Source: Chryseobacterium taeanense (lineage in GTDB: Bacteria > Bacteroidota > Bacteroidia > Flavobacteriales > Weeksellaceae). Taken from it: DNA of 64,000 nt. Position 1 is the first letter of the stretch. Each line of letters opens with the position of its first letter. The DNA lies in contig NZ_FNDW01000007.1 in assembly GCF_900099685.1 (NCBI RefSeq), forward strand, positions 110,774 to 174,773, written 5' to 3'. Under the pieces are notes generated by a model, which was given only the letters and a program-made list of their open reading frames with translations, had not been told where the DNA came from and searched no databases. This document shows positions 27,441 through 37,115 of the stretch, in pieces. A program made the translations under genes and the position numbers.

Positions 27441-28748
27441 ATGGAATTAGAATCGATCTATCAAAAACTGCAGATTCAGGAGATGAATCAGATGCAGAAA
27501 TCTACATATAAAGCAACTGAGAACCAACAGGACGTTGTTCTACTCTCTCCTACCGGATCAGGAAAGACACTGGCTTTTTTGTTTCCTGTTTTAAGAAATT
27601 TGAAAAAAAATATTCCGGGAATTCAGGCTTTAATTCTGGTTCCGGCTAGAGAATTGGCACTGCAGATTGAGCAGGTTTTCAAATCAATGGGAACAGATTG
27701 TAAAGTTTCTGTCTGCTATGGTGGCCACGATAAAAAAATTGAAGTTAATAATTTAATTGAAGCTCCTGCCGTTTTGATAGGAACTCCGGGAAGAGTTGTT
27801 TATCATTTAAGAAACAATAATTTCGATCCGAAAACGATTCAGACACTGGTTTTGGATGAATTTGACAAAGCTTTGGAACTGGGTTTTCATGAGGACATGG
27901 AATTTATTTCCAATTCTTTAAAAGGCCTTTCGCAAAGGATTTTAACGTCTGCGACAGCAATGGATGAAATTCCGGCTTTTACTGGACTGAAAAATGAGAA
28001 AATTATTGATTTTCTAAAACTAGGTGATGCAAAACCTGATATTCAGTTTAAAAAGGTGATGACAACATCCGAAGAAAAACTGGATACTTTATTCAATTTA
28101 ATATGTAAAATCGGAAATAAAAGAACTCTGATTTTCTGTAATCACCGTGAAGCTGTTGACCGTATTTCAGAGCTTCTCCGACAAAAAGGCATCGACAGGG
28201 AAACCTTTCATGGAGGCATGGAACAGGATGAAAGAGAACGCGCCCTTTTAAAATTCAGAAATGATTCTGCAAGAATTCTAATCACAACTGATCTTGCTGC
28301 AAGAGGTTTAGATATCCCTGAAGTGGAATCCATCGTTCATTACCAATTACCTCCGAAGGAAGATGCTTTTATCCACAGAAACGGCCGTACCGCAAGGATG
28401 AATGCTAAAGGTTTTGCTTATCTGATCATGACGGAAGATGAAAATTTTCCTTTTATTAAAAGTAATACTCCCGAAGAAAGCGTAGTAGGATTTACTAAAG
28501 TACCGGAAAAAACACCTTTTCAGACGATCTACATCAGCGCCGGAAAAAAAGATAAAGTCAACAAAGTGGATATTGTAGGATACCTGATTAAGAAAGGCGA
28601 GCTCCAGAAAGAGGAGGTCGGATTAATTGAAGTGAAAGATTCGACTTCTTATGTTGCCGTTTCCAGAAATAAAGTAAATTCTGTTTTAAGAAAGCTTGCC
28701 AATGAAAAACTCAAAGGCAAAAAAGTGAAAATGGAAGTGGCTTATTGA
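27441..28748 (+). CDS. DEAD/DEAH-box RNA helicase, DbpA-like
   Basis: 435 aa from the ATG at 27441. Motifs in order: LLSPTGSGKT (I), PARELALQ (Ia), TPGRV (Ib), LDEFDKALELGF (II, with DEFD in place of DEAD), TSATA (III), FCNHREAV (IV), TTDLAARGLD (V) and HRNGRTAR (VI). The last 75 residues (KKDKVNKVDIVGYLIKKGEL to EVAY) form a DbpA-type RNA-binding domain, which in the E. coli protein recognises 23S rRNA hairpin 92. So a role in large-subunit assembly is likely. The N-terminal Q motif is weak. The upstream in-frame extension to 27180 runs through the 21-bp array and is not accepted. Confidence 0.9.
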   Translation: MELESIYQKLQIQEMNQMQKSTYKATENQQDVVLLSPTGSGKTLAFLFPVLRNLKKNIPGIQALILVPARELALQIEQVFKSMGTDCKVSVCYGGHDKKIEVNNLIEAPAVLIGTPGRVVYHLRNNNFDPKTIQTLVLDEFDKALELGFHEDMEFISNSLKGLSQRILTSATAMDEIPAFTGLKNEKIIDFLKLGDAKPDIQFKKVMTTSEEKLDTLFNLICKIGNKRTLIFCNHREAVDRISELLRQKGIDRETFHGGMEQDERERALLKFRNDSARILITTDLAARGLDIPEVESIVHYQLPPKEDAFIHRNGRTARMNAKGFAYLIMTEDENFPFIKSNTPEESVVGFTKVPEKTPFQTIYISAGKKDKVNKVDIVGYLIKKGELQKEEVGLIEVKDSTSYVAVSRNKVNSVLRKLANEKLKGKKVKMEVAY

Positions 28749-28751
28749 AGT

Positions 28752-28826
28752 AAGGTTTAGGTTTAGGCTAAGGTTGAGATTCAGTATAGTTATTCTAAAA
28801 CTTAATCTTAGCCTCAGCCTTTACCT
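28752..28826. terminator. Imperfect long palindrome between convergent genes, likely bidirectional terminator
   Basis: Left arm, a hexamer-like run AGGTTTAGGTTTAGGCTAAG and beyond (28754-28780); right arm CTTAATCTTAGCCTCAGCCT to 28826. About 28-bp arms pair with several mismatches around a 19-nt centre. It overlaps the last bases of the SMP-30 gene. Confidence 0.5.
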
Positions 28827-29718
28827 ATTTTACCCCTTTTACTTTTGTCGGTAAGGTGTACACAGATTCACTAGCAGTGATAAACAATACATTATGGTCT
28901 TTTCCACCGAATGTAACATTTGCCGTCCAATCCTCATCAATAGGAATGTGGTAGATTTTTTTCCCTTCACGATTGAACACATGAACACCTTTTCCTGTAA
29001 GGTAAACATTTCCATGCTTGTCAATCGTCATACCGTCTGATCCCATTTCACAGAACAGCTTCTTTTCAGACAGTTTTCCTTCTCCAAGGATGTCATAAAC
29101 ATACGTTTTTCCGGCATCGATATCAGAAACATACAGCTTTTTAAACTTTTCACTACCAATAATTCCATTAGGCTGTGTGAAGGTCTCAATTTTTGTAACA
29201 TTGCCATCTTTACTTCTGTAATAAAGACTTTTATGAGGAATTTCCTGTTTAAAATCAACCCAATAATCTCTTTTGTAGAGTGGATCTGTAAAGTACATTC
29301 CGCCGAATTCATCATTCCAGACATCATTAGGCCCATTTAATCTTTTGCCTTCAAAACCTTTTAGCAGAACCTTGACTTTTTTATCCTTAGAAATTTTCCA
29401 GATTTCTCCATTATCGTCGGAACAGGTGATGAGATTATCATCTTTATCAAAATGCGTCCCGTTTGCCCTTCCGGTTTTATTTAAAAACTCAACAACTTTA
29501 TTGGTTTTCCAGTCCCAGTAATAAATTTTATCATTAGGCTGATCTGTGAAATAAACATTTCCTTCCTTGTCCGAAGAAGGACCTTCCGTAAATTTGAACT
29601 GATCCGAAATTTTTTCCGGTTTTACGTCTTCATAAAACATAGTATTAGTATTTACTGATTTGCAGTTTGTTAATACTAAAACCAAACCAACCGGAGCAAG
29701 CCGCAGGATATTTTTCAT
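28825..29718 (-). CDS. SMP-30/gluconolactonase-like lipoprotein
   Basis: 297 aa. The N-terminus MKNILRLAPVGLVLVLTNC ends in a lipobox (LTNC), so the mature protein is a lipoprotein. The body is a six-bladed beta-propeller of the SMP-30/LRE family: FTEGPSSDKEGNVYFTDQPN, LNGPNDVWNDEFGGMYFTDP, TQPNGIIGSEKFKKLYVSD and GSDGMTIDKHGNVYLTG hold the conserved Glu, Asn and Asp metal ligands. The family hydrolyses lactones of sugars. The substrate is not known. Convergent with the helicase gene. Confidence 0.87.
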   Translation of the reverse strand: MKNILRLAPVGLVLVLTNCKSVNTNTMFYEDVKPEKISDQFKFTEGPSSDKEGNVYFTDQPNDKIYYWDWKTNKVVEFLNKTGRANGTHFDKDDNLITCSDDNGEIWKISKDKKVKVLLKGFEGKRLNGPNDVWNDEFGGMYFTDPLYKRDYWVDFKQEIPHKSLYYRSKDGNVTKIETFTQPNGIIGSEKFKKLYVSDIDAGKTYVYDILGEGKLSEKKLFCEMGSDGMTIDKHGNVYLTGKGVHVFNREGKKIYHIPIDEDWTANVTFGGKDHNVLFITASESVYTLPTKVKGVK

Positions 29719-29930
29719 ACAACATTAAATTTTAAGCACACAATTTACGATTTGTTGAGGCAGATTCAAAGCTTATTTTCTCATTTCTATACAATAATTA
29801 CAATTCCAAAAATGTCCGAATTATCCTATTTAAAGAGCAGATCATATTAGGAAAGAAAAGCATTATTAATGAGCTTTGCAGAACCCAGAATACTTATTTG
29901 ATTTCGGGTCTAAAAATCAACAATAAAACG

Positions 29931-31373
29931 ATGAATACACAATCCAACAGCTTTCAGGAGCTGGAAAAAGATGATGAGAATTTCAGAAACTCAGTGGGCA
30001 CTATGGATGAAACCGGAAAGAGAAAATGGGTATATCCGAGAAAGCCTAAAGGTAAATTTACCAATTACAGAAATTATACAAGCTATCTTCTCCTCGTACT
30101 TTTCTTTGGATTACCTTTTGTGAAGGTCAACAATAATCCTTTTTTGATGTTTAATGTGATCGACAGAAAGTTCTTTCTTTTCGGGCAGCCATTTTACCTT
30201 CAGGATTTTTTCATTCTTGCTTTGGGAGCCGTAACTTCAGTGATTTTTGTTATGCTTTTCACAGTGGTATTCGGAAGAATTTTCTGCGGCTGGCTTTGTC
30301 CGCAAACTATATTCATGGAAAGCGTTTTCAGAAAAATTGAATTTTGGATCGAAGGCGACCGCAACAAGCAAATAAAACTCGACCGCCAGGAATGGAATTC
30401 CGAAAAAATCAGGAAGAGACTTTTAAAATGGTCTGTTTTTGCATTAATTTCTGTGGTCATCACCAACTTTATGTTTATGTATATCGTTGGCTATGAAGAA
30501 GTTTTCAGGATCATATCTGGCGGACCTGTAGAAAATCCATTCAAATTTATCGCAATGGCTGTTTTTACCATGATTTTCTATTTTGTTTTCACATGGCTTC
30601 GTGAGCAGGTTTGTACATTGGTTTGTCCTTACGGAAGATTGCAGGGCGTTTTGATAGATAAGAATACAATTAATGTTTATTATGATTTTAAAAGAGGCGA
30701 AAACCGTTCAAAATGGAGAAATAATGAAGACAGGAAAGCAGCAGGAAAAGGAGATTGTATTGATTGTAACCAATGCGTGATCGTATGTCCTACAGGAATA
30801 GACATCAGAAACGGACAGCAGCTGGAATGTGTGAATTGTACAGCGTGCATCGATGCGTGTGATGAAATAATGGACAAAGTAGGTCTCCCGAAAGGACTTA
30901 TCAGATATGCAACAGAAGCTGAAATCGAAAACCAGGAAAAATTCAAATTCACTTCCAGAATGAAAGCAACGGCTGTTTTCTTGGCCTTACTTATTGGATT
31001 TCTTGGATTTCTGATGTACGACAGAGGATCAATGGAAGCCAAATTTATTAAACCTGCAGGATCAACATTTTTCGTTAAAGACGGAAAAATAACGAATACT
31101 TTTATTTATACACTTTTAAATAAATCCAATGAAAAGAAAACATTAACGATAAAGGTTTTAAACCCTAAAAATGCAGAGATACAGTTCTTTGGCAATGAAA
31201 AAATTATGTTAAAAGGAGATCAGATTTTAAAAGGAAATATCAACATATCTTTTCCCGAAAAGGATATTAAATATTCCAAACAAAACATGACCATCGGAGT
31301 TTTTGATGAGAAAGGAAATATGGTAGATTCTTTTGATACCATTTTTGAGGGACCGTTCCAACTGGTATTGTAA
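29931..31373 (+). CDS. ccoG: Cytochrome c oxidase accessory protein CcoG (FixG/RdxA)
   Basis: 480 aa from the ATG at 29931; a TTG-initiated extension to 29898 is unlikely. About five transmembrane helices carry CGWLCPQTIFMESVFRKIE and CTLVCPYGRLQG, then two 4Fe-4S clusters, CIDCNQCVIVCPTGID and CVNCTACIDACDEIMDKVG. The C-terminal periplasmic Ig-like FixG domain follows the last helix (about residue 350 on). CcoG handles copper and electrons during assembly of cbb3-type oxidase. The cbb3 structural genes are not in the window, so the gene is either detached or the operon lies elsewhere. Confidence 0.93.
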   Translation: MNTQSNSFQELEKDDENFRNSVGTMDETGKRKWVYPRKPKGKFTNYRNYTSYLLLVLFFGLPFVKVNNNPFLMFNVIDRKFFLFGQPFYLQDFFILALGAVTSVIFVMLFTVVFGRIFCGWLCPQTIFMESVFRKIEFWIEGDRNKQIKLDRQEWNSEKIRKRLLKWSVFALISVVITNFMFMYIVGYEEVFRIISGGPVENPFKFIAMAVFTMIFYFVFTWLREQVCTLVCPYGRLQGVLIDKNTINVYYDFKRGENRSKWRNNEDRKAAGKGDCIDCNQCVIVCPTGIDIRNGQQLECVNCTACIDACDEIMDKVGLPKGLIRYATEAEIENQEKFKFTSRMKATAVFLALLIGFLGFLMYDRGSMEAKFIKPAGSTFFVKDGKITNTFIYTLLNKSNEKKTLTIKVLNPKNAEIQFFGNEKIMLKGDQILKGNINISFPEKDIKYSKQNMTIGVFDEKGNMVDSFDTIFEGPFQLVL

Positions 31374-31379
31374 GATTTT

Positions 31380-32261
31380 CTATGATTTATAAAATTTGAT
31401 GAATTGTGTGGGAGTCATTCCGGAAGATTTTCGAAAGACTCTCACAAAGTAAGAATATTCTTCATAGCCAAGACGGAACGCAATTTCTCCAAGACTTTCA
31501 TCAAGGTAGATCAGCATCCTTTTGGCTTCGAGGATCACTCTTTCGGTAATAAGATCTGTCGCAGTTTTCTGAACAACAGTCTGGATAATCCGGTTAAGAT
31601 GTTTAGAAGAAATATTCATCTGTGATGCATAAAATGCGACAGATTTTTCTTTATCAAAATATTCCTCAACAAGATCTTCAAAATCCTGATAATGTTTAAA
31701 ATAAGAAAGTCCGGCAGATGATGAAAAATGATCGAAATCTTTTGAAAACAGTCTTGTCGAACGAATAAAAACCTGCGACAATAATGAAAGTATGAGACCG
31801 TTCTTCATAAGATTCTGAGAGTGATATTCTTTTTCAAGTTCACCAACAATGGACAGGTATTCTTTTAAATGAAAATCATTCAACTGAAGCTTTCTCGGAA
31901 AATGTACAGAACCAAAAAAAGGAAAACTTCTGAGCTTCTGACTGACATAATGTATTTCATAAAAATCCTGAGAGCAAAAGAAAATATACCCGTCAATATC
32001 CGGAGAAAGCTCCCAGCTGTGGATCTGACCGGGAGACATAAAAAACAGACTTCCTGCAGAAACATCATATTTTTGAAAATCTATTTCGTGAACACCTTTT
32101 CCTTGGGTGAAAAGAATAGTCGCATAAAAATCATGACGGTGAGGTTTTTCCAGATGACGATGCCCAACGACCAGATGGTTTTTCAGGGTACTGAAATAAA
32201 AGTCAGAAGTGTTTTTGCCACCCTGGAACAAATCAATATTAAGTACCGAAATAGAATTCAC
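31380..32261 (-). CDS. AraC-family transcriptional regulator
   Basis: 293 aa. The N-terminal cupin-like part holds GHRHLEKPHRHDFYATILF and MSPGQIHSWEL, with the histidines in ligand-facing positions. The C-terminal 100 residues are the double HTH: MNISSKHLNRIIQTVVQKTA for the first helix-turn-helix and LGYEEYSYFVRVFRKSSGM for the second. The effector is unknown. The gene is convergent with ccoG, the two stops 6 nt apart; the 160-bp space to the MerR-type gene is a plausible regulatory region. Confidence 0.88.
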   Translation of the reverse strand: MNSISVLNIDLFQGGKNTSDFYFSTLKNHLVVGHRHLEKPHRHDFYATILFTQGKGVHEIDFQKYDVSAGSLFFMSPGQIHSWELSPDIDGYIFFCSQDFYEIHYVSQKLRSFPFFGSVHFPRKLQLNDFHLKEYLSIVGELEKEYHSQNLMKNGLILSLLSQVFIRSTRLFSKDFDHFSSSAGLSYFKHYQDFEDLVEEYFDKEKSVAFYASQMNISSKHLNRIIQTVVQKTATDLITERVILEAKRMLIYLDESLGEIAFRLGYEEYSYFVRVFRKSSGMTPTQFIKFYKS

Positions 32262-32396
32262 GTTGATTTTTATTTTAATTCAAAAATAACGAAAACAATC
32301 ATAATGTTATTGATGCTGAAAATGACTTTTATTCATAATAACACGTAAAGATCAACTTTTCAGGGGTTGTATTACCAATAAAAATTAAAAAATTTT

Positions 32397-32404
32397 TATC
32401 TTTG
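32397..32404 (+). promoter_or_regulatory. -7 box of the MerR-type gene
   Basis: TATCTTTG, exact TAnnTTTG, 18 nt before the ATG at 32423. The nearest TTG (32367) is 27 nt away, more than the usual spacer, so only the -7 box is claimed. Confidence 0.5.
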
Positions 32405-32422
32405 AAAATTAGGATTCAAAAA

Positions 32423-32767
32423 ATGAAGATAAATTTACCAGATAAGCTATATTATTCCATAGGAGAAGTTGCGAAAGCATTTGATGTAAACACTTCATTG
32501 ATACGCTATTGGGAACAGGAATTCCCTATCATTAAACCTAAAAAAAATAAAAAAGGTAATCGTTATTTCACTCCGGAAGACATCAAAAATCTTCAGATTA
32601 TCTATCATCTGGTAAAAGAAAAAGGCTACACGCTCGACGGAGCCAAAATTGCGCTTACCACAAACAGTAAAATCTCAGAAACCATAACCCTGATTGACCG
32701 CCTTGAATTTGTAAAAGCCGAACTGCTGAAACTTAAAGATTCTCTGGTGGAAAAGGATAGCGAGTAA
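32423..32767 (+). CDS. MerR-family transcriptional regulator
   Basis: 114 aa from the ATG at 32423; a TTG further upstream (32402) would add residues of no family likeness. The winged HTH is plain: YYSIGEVAKAFDVNTSLIRY then WEQEFPIIKPKKNKKGNRYF. The rest is a short coiled segment. Sensor domain lacking, so it may respond to a partner or act as a simple regulator. No clear operator was found. The next gene, for the HhH protein, follows after 128 bp in the same direction. Confidence 0.88.
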   Translation: MKINLPDKLYYSIGEVAKAFDVNTSLIRYWEQEFPIIKPKKNKKGNRYFTPEDIKNLQIIYHLVKEKGYTLDGAKIALTTNSKISETITLIDRLEFVKAELLKLKDSLVEKDSE

Positions 32768-32895
32768 GTAAAATTTTCAGCTTATTCTTCACATTGATTG
32801 ATTTATTTTATTGTTTATCTGAATTTATATCTTAAAATCATCCAATTACAACTTACCCATTGCTAGTAACTAAAAGAATTTCTAAGTTTACGGCA

Positions 32896-34197
32896 ATGAA
32901 AAAAAGTTATTACCAAAAATTGGCAGGCATTGGAATGTTTCTCATTATTCTCTTTGTTTTCCAAAATTACAGGAGCAGGGAAAAAGAGGATTTCTCTGAT
33001 GTACATTTTATCGCAGAAAATTCTGTTGCTTTAAAATTAGCAGAATTTAATCCTAATGAGCTGGATAAAAAACAGTGGCAGAATCTGGGATTTACCGAAA
33101 AACAAACTTCAACCATTCTTAATTATAAAAAAGTTGTCGGGGGAAAGTTTTTATCCAAAGAGCAATTCAAAAAATGTTTTGCGGTATCCGAAGAAAAATT
33201 CTCAGAGCTCGAAAAATATATTCTCTTACCACAGACCAATACAGAAGCAAAATTTAATCGTTTTAAAAGTTTTGAAAAGAAATCAATTATTGTCTCCAAA
33301 AAATTCAATCCGGATTTTTATTCTGCAAACGATTGGATGGAAATGGGATTTTCAGAACGACAGGCGGAAGCCATCATAAAATATAAAAACTATCTGGGAG
33401 GCAGTTTTGTGAGCAAGGAGAAATTCAAAGAATGTTTTATTATTAGTGAAGAAAACTTTGAAAAGATCAATCCATATCTCATGTTGCCCGAAAAAACGCC
33501 GGCAAATTATAATAGATATGCTAAAAATTTAAACTCAGGTAAAACCAAAATCCAATACCATACTTTCGACCCGAATACTTTGAACTTAGATGATTGGAAA
33601 TCGCTTGGTTTTTCCGATAAACAGGCACAAACGATTGTCAATTATCGTGACCGTAACTTAAAAGGAAGCTTTAAAAGTATGGAAGACATTCAGAAATGTT
33701 TTGTGATTTCAGTCGAAAAATTTGAGGAAATGAAGCCTTTTATCAGATTAAATCCTGCAACAATAGCAAGTAATGGAACCCAAAAAGCAGAAACCAAACA
33801 ACAGGAAAAAACAGATTTTTCAAAAGTTGATTTGAATTCTATTACTTTTAAACAGCTTTTAGAATTTGGGTTTGATGAAAAAGCCGCCGCTTCAATGCTT
33901 GGTTTCAGAAAAAAATTAGGAGGATTTGTAAATAAAGAGCAAATTTTAACCACTTATAATATTGATCCTGAACTAATGAAACAACTTCTTTCTGTGGCTC
34001 AGCTTAATACCTCAAATGTTCCTAAATATACACTGATTGATGCTCCTGAAGAGTGGCTGAAAAATCATCCTTATTTCAAATATTCTGCGGATAAAATTAT
34101 TTTCTACCGTCTGAGCGAAAAAGACGAAAAGAAAATCTGGAAACTATTGAAAACAAAGCCCGAATACGAGGCAAGGATGAAACTTTATCTTAAGTAA
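32896..34197 (+). CDS. Membrane-anchored protein with four helix-hairpin-helix (ComEA-like) repeats
   Basis: 433 aa from the ATG at 32896. One transmembrane helix (residues 9-23, LAGIGMFLIILFVFQ) anchors it. Four repeats of about 58 residues follow at 51-109, 137-195, 224-283 and 311-367. Each carries a GFsekQaxxIixYrxxxGG-like hairpin and a xcFxISeExfexixPyl tail (LGFTEKQTSTILNYKKVVGG, MGFSERQAEAIIKYKNYLGG, LGFSDKQAQTIVNYRD). These are HhH DNA-binding motifs as in ComEA, which holds DNA during uptake. Four copies in tandem is more than the usual one. A DNA-binding surface or uptake protein is inferred. Confidence 0.8.
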   Translation: MKKSYYQKLAGIGMFLIILFVFQNYRSREKEDFSDVHFIAENSVALKLAEFNPNELDKKQWQNLGFTEKQTSTILNYKKVVGGKFLSKEQFKKCFAVSEEKFSELEKYILLPQTNTEAKFNRFKSFEKKSIIVSKKFNPDFYSANDWMEMGFSERQAEAIIKYKNYLGGSFVSKEKFKECFIISEENFEKINPYLMLPEKTPANYNRYAKNLNSGKTKIQYHTFDPNTLNLDDWKSLGFSDKQAQTIVNYRDRNLKGSFKSMEDIQKCFVISVEKFEEMKPFIRLNPATIASNGTQKAETKQQEKTDFSKVDLNSITFKQLLEFGFDEKAAASMLGFRKKLGGFVNKEQILTTYNIDPELMKQLLSVAQLNTSNVPKYTLIDAPEEWLKNHPYFKYSADKIIFYRLSEKDEKKIWKLLKTKPEYEARMKLYLK

Positions 34198-34216
34198 CAT
34201 ATTATGCGTTTTTATA

Positions 34217-34251
34217 TTGAGATGCCAAGGCTATCGGCCAAAGCATCTCAA
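34217..34251. terminator. Terminator shared by the HhH gene and the rluF operon
   Basis: Stem TTGAGATGC / GCATCTCAA with a 17-nt loop, A/T runs on both sides. It lies between the stop of the HhH gene and the stop of rluF. Confidence 0.75.
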
Positions 34252-34259
34252 TTTTTATT

Positions 34260-34982
34260 TTAGTCAAAAGTTTTACTAGAGTCTTCAACAAGCTTTTGTA
34301 GCGTCGCAAGTTCATCATCAGTCAGGTCTCTCCATTTTCCGATCGGAAGATCTAATTTGATATTTAAAACCCTGATCCTTTTGAGCTTTTTAACTTCATA
34401 TCCGAGATATTCGCACATTCTGCGGATCTGACGGTTCAATCCTTGTGTTAAAACGATCCGGAAATTCATTTCATCGATTTTTTCTACCTCACATTTTTTG
34501 GTAATTGTATCTAAAATGGGAACACCGTTTCGCATTTTATCAAGAAATTTAGGTGTGATCGGCTTATCTACTCTTACGATATATTCTTTGCCGTGATTAT
34601 TCCTCGACCGTAGAATTTTATTCACAATATCACCATCACTGGTCAGGAGAATCAGTCCTTCACTTGGTTTATCAAGACGTCCGATAGGGAAAATCCTTTT
34701 CGGATGGTTGATATAGTCGATGATATTATTTTTTTCTCGTTTGGTATCTGTCGTGCAAACGATTCCAACAGGCTTATTGAATGCAATATAAACGTGATCT
34801 TCTTCCGGCTCACGAATGGGCTTGCCATCGACCTCAATTACATCTTCATCGGAAACTTTAGTTCCCATTTCGGGAACTTCTCCGTTAATTTTAATTCTAC
34901 CTTCCTCCAAAAGCTTATCTGCCGCTCTTCTTGAGCAGTAGCCAACTTCCGACAGATATTTATTGATACGTGTTTTTTCCAT
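34260..34982 (-). CDS. rluF: 23S rRNA pseudouridine synthase, RluF type
   Basis: 240 aa. An N-terminal S4 RNA-binding domain ([21 protein letters not shown]) is followed by the RsuA-family catalytic domain with [14 protein letters not shown], in which the Asp is the nucleophile, and [18 protein letters not shown]. RluF changes U2604 in 23S rRNA in E. coli. Last gene of a leftward operon; its ATG overlaps the preceding stop by one base (TAATG). Confidence 0.9.
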   Translation of the reverse strand: MEKTRINKYLSEVGYCSRRAADKLLEEGRIKINGEVPEMGTKVSDEDVIEVDGKPIREPEEDHVYIAFNKPVGIVCTTDTKREKNNIIDYINHPKRIFPIGRLDKPSEGLILLTSDGDIVNKILRSRNNHGKEYIVRVDKPITPKFLDKMRNGVPILDTITKKCEVEKIDEMNFRIVLTQGLNRQIRRMCEYLGYEVKKLKRIRVLNIKLDLPIGKWRDLTDDELATLQKLVEDSSKTFD

Positions 34983-35554
34983 TAATCTTCTCCGTAACCT
35001 GTATAATTTTTATTGCTGAAAATCGTTACTCCATAGCTCAAACCAACAAAGAAAGGATTGGAATTTCCCAATTTATGACTTTCAAGAAAAATACCTCCTT
35101 CCTGGCTGATTCTTTTGGAATAAGAAACCTGTATTCCCAGTCTTCCGCCCCAGAATTCAGCATCAGAAACGACTGCATTGTTAAGCTGTCTACCATAATT
35201 TAATTCGATATAGAAAGGTCTGTCACCCGGATCAAAAATAAATTTGGGCTGTACCATCAGGTAAATCAAATGATAATTATCCTGAATAAAACTATATCTG
35301 AATCCTGCTCCTAAAGCAAAGTTAGGAAGAAAATTGTAACCGCCAATAGCCGTTATTCCGTAAGTGAATTTTCTTGGAGGCTCGGAATTGATGTATTGTG
35401 TGTTGTTTGGAACTTCCTTTTCCTTATCTAATTTAAATCCAAGATTCAGTGACGGATTAAAATAAAATCCCATCGTTTTTGAAACCTTTGTTTCCTGAGC
35501 GAAAATGGCTGAAAAAGAAATCAAAGCGAGTAATATTAGTAAATTTTTCTTCAT
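34982..35554 (-). CDS. Outer-membrane beta-barrel-like exported protein
   Basis: 190 aa with a signal peptide ([20 protein letters not shown]). The mature chain shows alternating beta strands with aromatic residues ([58 protein letters not shown]), consistent with an eight-stranded OmpA/X-like barrel. No family recognised. It overlaps truB upstream by 4 bp (ATGA) and rluF downstream by 1 bp, so it is translated together with RNA-modification enzymes, an odd pairing that may be just operon hitch-hiking. Confidence 0.7.
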   Translation of the reverse strand: MKKNLLILLALISFSAIFAQETKVSKTMGFYFNPSLNLGFKLDKEKEVPNNTQYINSEPPRKFTYGITAIGGYNFLPNFALGAGFRYSFIQDNYHLIYLMVQPKFIFDPGDRPFYIELNYGRQLNNAVVSDAEFWGGRLGIQVSYSKRISQEGGIFLESHKLGNSNPFFVGLSYGVTIFSNKNYTGYGED

Positions 35555-36249
35555 TTTTCACCAAATTTAAAATCATTTTGTAAAAAATCAGATGTTGCAT
35601 CTTCAATTTTATATTCTCCGATTTTGGTTCTTCTTAATTGCGTAAGATATGCTCCTACTCCCAATTCCTGCCCAATATCGTGGGCAAGACTTCGGATATA
35701 GGTTCCTTTTGAACAGCCCACCGTGAAACTTACGAATGGAAGATCAATTTTAACGTCATTCAGATAAAAAATAGTTGTTTTACGGGATTTCATTTCCACT
35801 TCTTCTCCTGCCCTAGCAAGATCATACGCTCTTTTTCCGTCAATTTTTATGGCAGAGAATACCGGTGGAGTCTGATCTATTTCACCAACAAATTTCAGCA
35901 ACGCATCTCTGATCTGATCTTCCGTAACATTCGAAATATCCTGATGAAGAATTTCTGGTTTTTCGGTATCGTAGGATTCGGTCCGCACTCCAATTTTTAT
36001 TTCCGTCCAGTATTCTTTCGGTGTATCCTGAATTTCCGGAATTTTTTTCGTGAATTTTCCACAACAGACAATTAACAATCCTGTGGCACGAGGATCAAGT
36101 GTCCCGGCGTGACCGATCTTGAATTTTTTAGGAAGATTAAACTCTTTTTTAAGCTTGTATTTCATTTTATTGACAGCCTGAAAAGAAGTCCAATCCAAAG
36201 GTTTGTCAAGTAAAAATATATGTCCAGATTGTAAGTCTTCTGCGGTCAT
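35551..36249 (-). CDS. truB: tRNA pseudouridine(55) synthase
   Basis: 232 aa. GHAGTLDPRATGLLIV contains the catalytic Asp of the TruB family. DKPLDWTSFQAVNKMK and CSKGTYIRSLAHDIGQ are further family segments. TruB makes the conserved Psi55 in the T-loop of tRNA. It starts 23 nt after uppP and overlaps the next gene by 4 bp. The short C-terminus lacks a PUA domain, as is usual in Bacteroidota. Confidence 0.95.
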   Translation of the reverse strand: MTAEDLQSGHIFLLDKPLDWTSFQAVNKMKYKLKKEFNLPKKFKIGHAGTLDPRATGLLIVCCGKFTKKIPEIQDTPKEYWTEIKIGVRTESYDTEKPEILHQDISNVTEDQIRDALLKFVGEIDQTPPVFSAIKIDGKRAYDLARAGEEVEMKSRKTTIFYLNDVKIDLPFVSFTVGCSKGTYIRSLAHDIGQELGVGAYLTQLRRTKIGEYKIEDATSDFLQNDFKFGEK

Positions 36250-36272
36250 TTTGTATATAAATAATGGGTAAT

Positions 36273-37091
36273 TTATTTAAAGAAATAAAAATAAATCAAC
36301 AAAGCGACTCCGACAAAAATACGATACCAGCCCCAAGGTTTAAAACCATATTTATTTAAAACTCCGATGAATGCTTTAATGGCAATTAATGCAACAATAA
36401 AGGCAACCACATTTCCTACAATAAAAATAGTAATATGATCCTGTGAAGCCATAATCATTTCGTATCCCTTTTGTGGATTGGCAGTTTCCTTACCCCATGT
36501 TTTTACAAAAACTGAATAGACCGTTACGGCCAGCATCGTAGGAACTGCAAGAAAGAAAGAAAACTCTGCTGCTGCCTTTCTCGTTAAGCCCTGTGTCATC
36601 CCCCCAATAATGGATGCTGCACTTCTGCTGGTTCCAGGCATCATGGCCAGACATTGCCAAAAACCAATTGTCACTGCTTTTTTTATAGTGATTCCTTTTT
36701 CATCATCAATCTTAGGATTTTTAAACCATTCATCTGCAAATAATAAAATCACACCACCAAGCACCAAAACTGAAGAAATTGCAATCTGGTTTCCCAATAC
36801 CGCTTCAATTTTATCATCAAAAAGATATCCCAATACCAACGCTGGAATTACTGCAAAGGCAAGTTTAAAATAAAACTGTAAGTTTTTAAGATCAAAAAAT
36901 TTCTTCCAGTACGCCACAACAACAGAAAGTATTGCTCCAAACTGAATGGAAACCTGAAACATTTTTAAAAATTCATCTTCCGGCAATCCCATCAGGCTTG
37001 CTGTAAATCCCATGTGTGCGGTTGAGGAGATCGGAAGGTATTCTGTTAAGCCTTCAATGATAGCAATGATTATTGCTTTGATTAAATCCAT
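36273..37091 (-). CDS. uppP: Undecaprenyl-diphosphate phosphatase
   Basis: 272 aa, about eight transmembrane helices. The two UppP signatures are intact: EGLTEYLPISSTAHM (residues 14-28, catalytic Glu residues) and MPGTSRSAASIIGG. It removes a phosphate from undecaprenyl diphosphate, recycling the lipid carrier used in peptidoglycan synthesis, and overproduction gives bacitracin resistance in other species. Part of the ftsX-DUF3098-uppP-truB operon, with a dispersed palindrome in the short gap before it. Confidence 0.95.
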   Translation of the reverse strand: MDLIKAIIIAIIEGLTEYLPISSTAHMGFTASLMGLPEDEFLKMFQVSIQFGAILSVVVAYWKKFFDLKNLQFYFKLAFAVIPALVLGYLFDDKIEAVLGNQIAISSVLVLGGVILLFADEWFKNPKIDDEKGITIKKAVTIGFWQCLAMMPGTSRSAASIIGGMTQGLTRKAAAEFSFFLAVPTMLAVTVYSVFVKTWGKETANPQKGYEMIMASQDHITIFIVGNVVAFIVALIAIKAFIGVLNKYGFKPWGWYRIFVGVALLIYFYFFK

Positions 37092-37115
37092 AAAACTTTT
37101 GTATTTATCAAAAAA

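Noticed and set aside
27855..27890. DEFD in place of DEAD as a sign of an inactive helicase
   Set aside because: The Asp-Glu and last Asp are kept and all other motifs are intact; the change is probably usual in Bacteroidota relatives.
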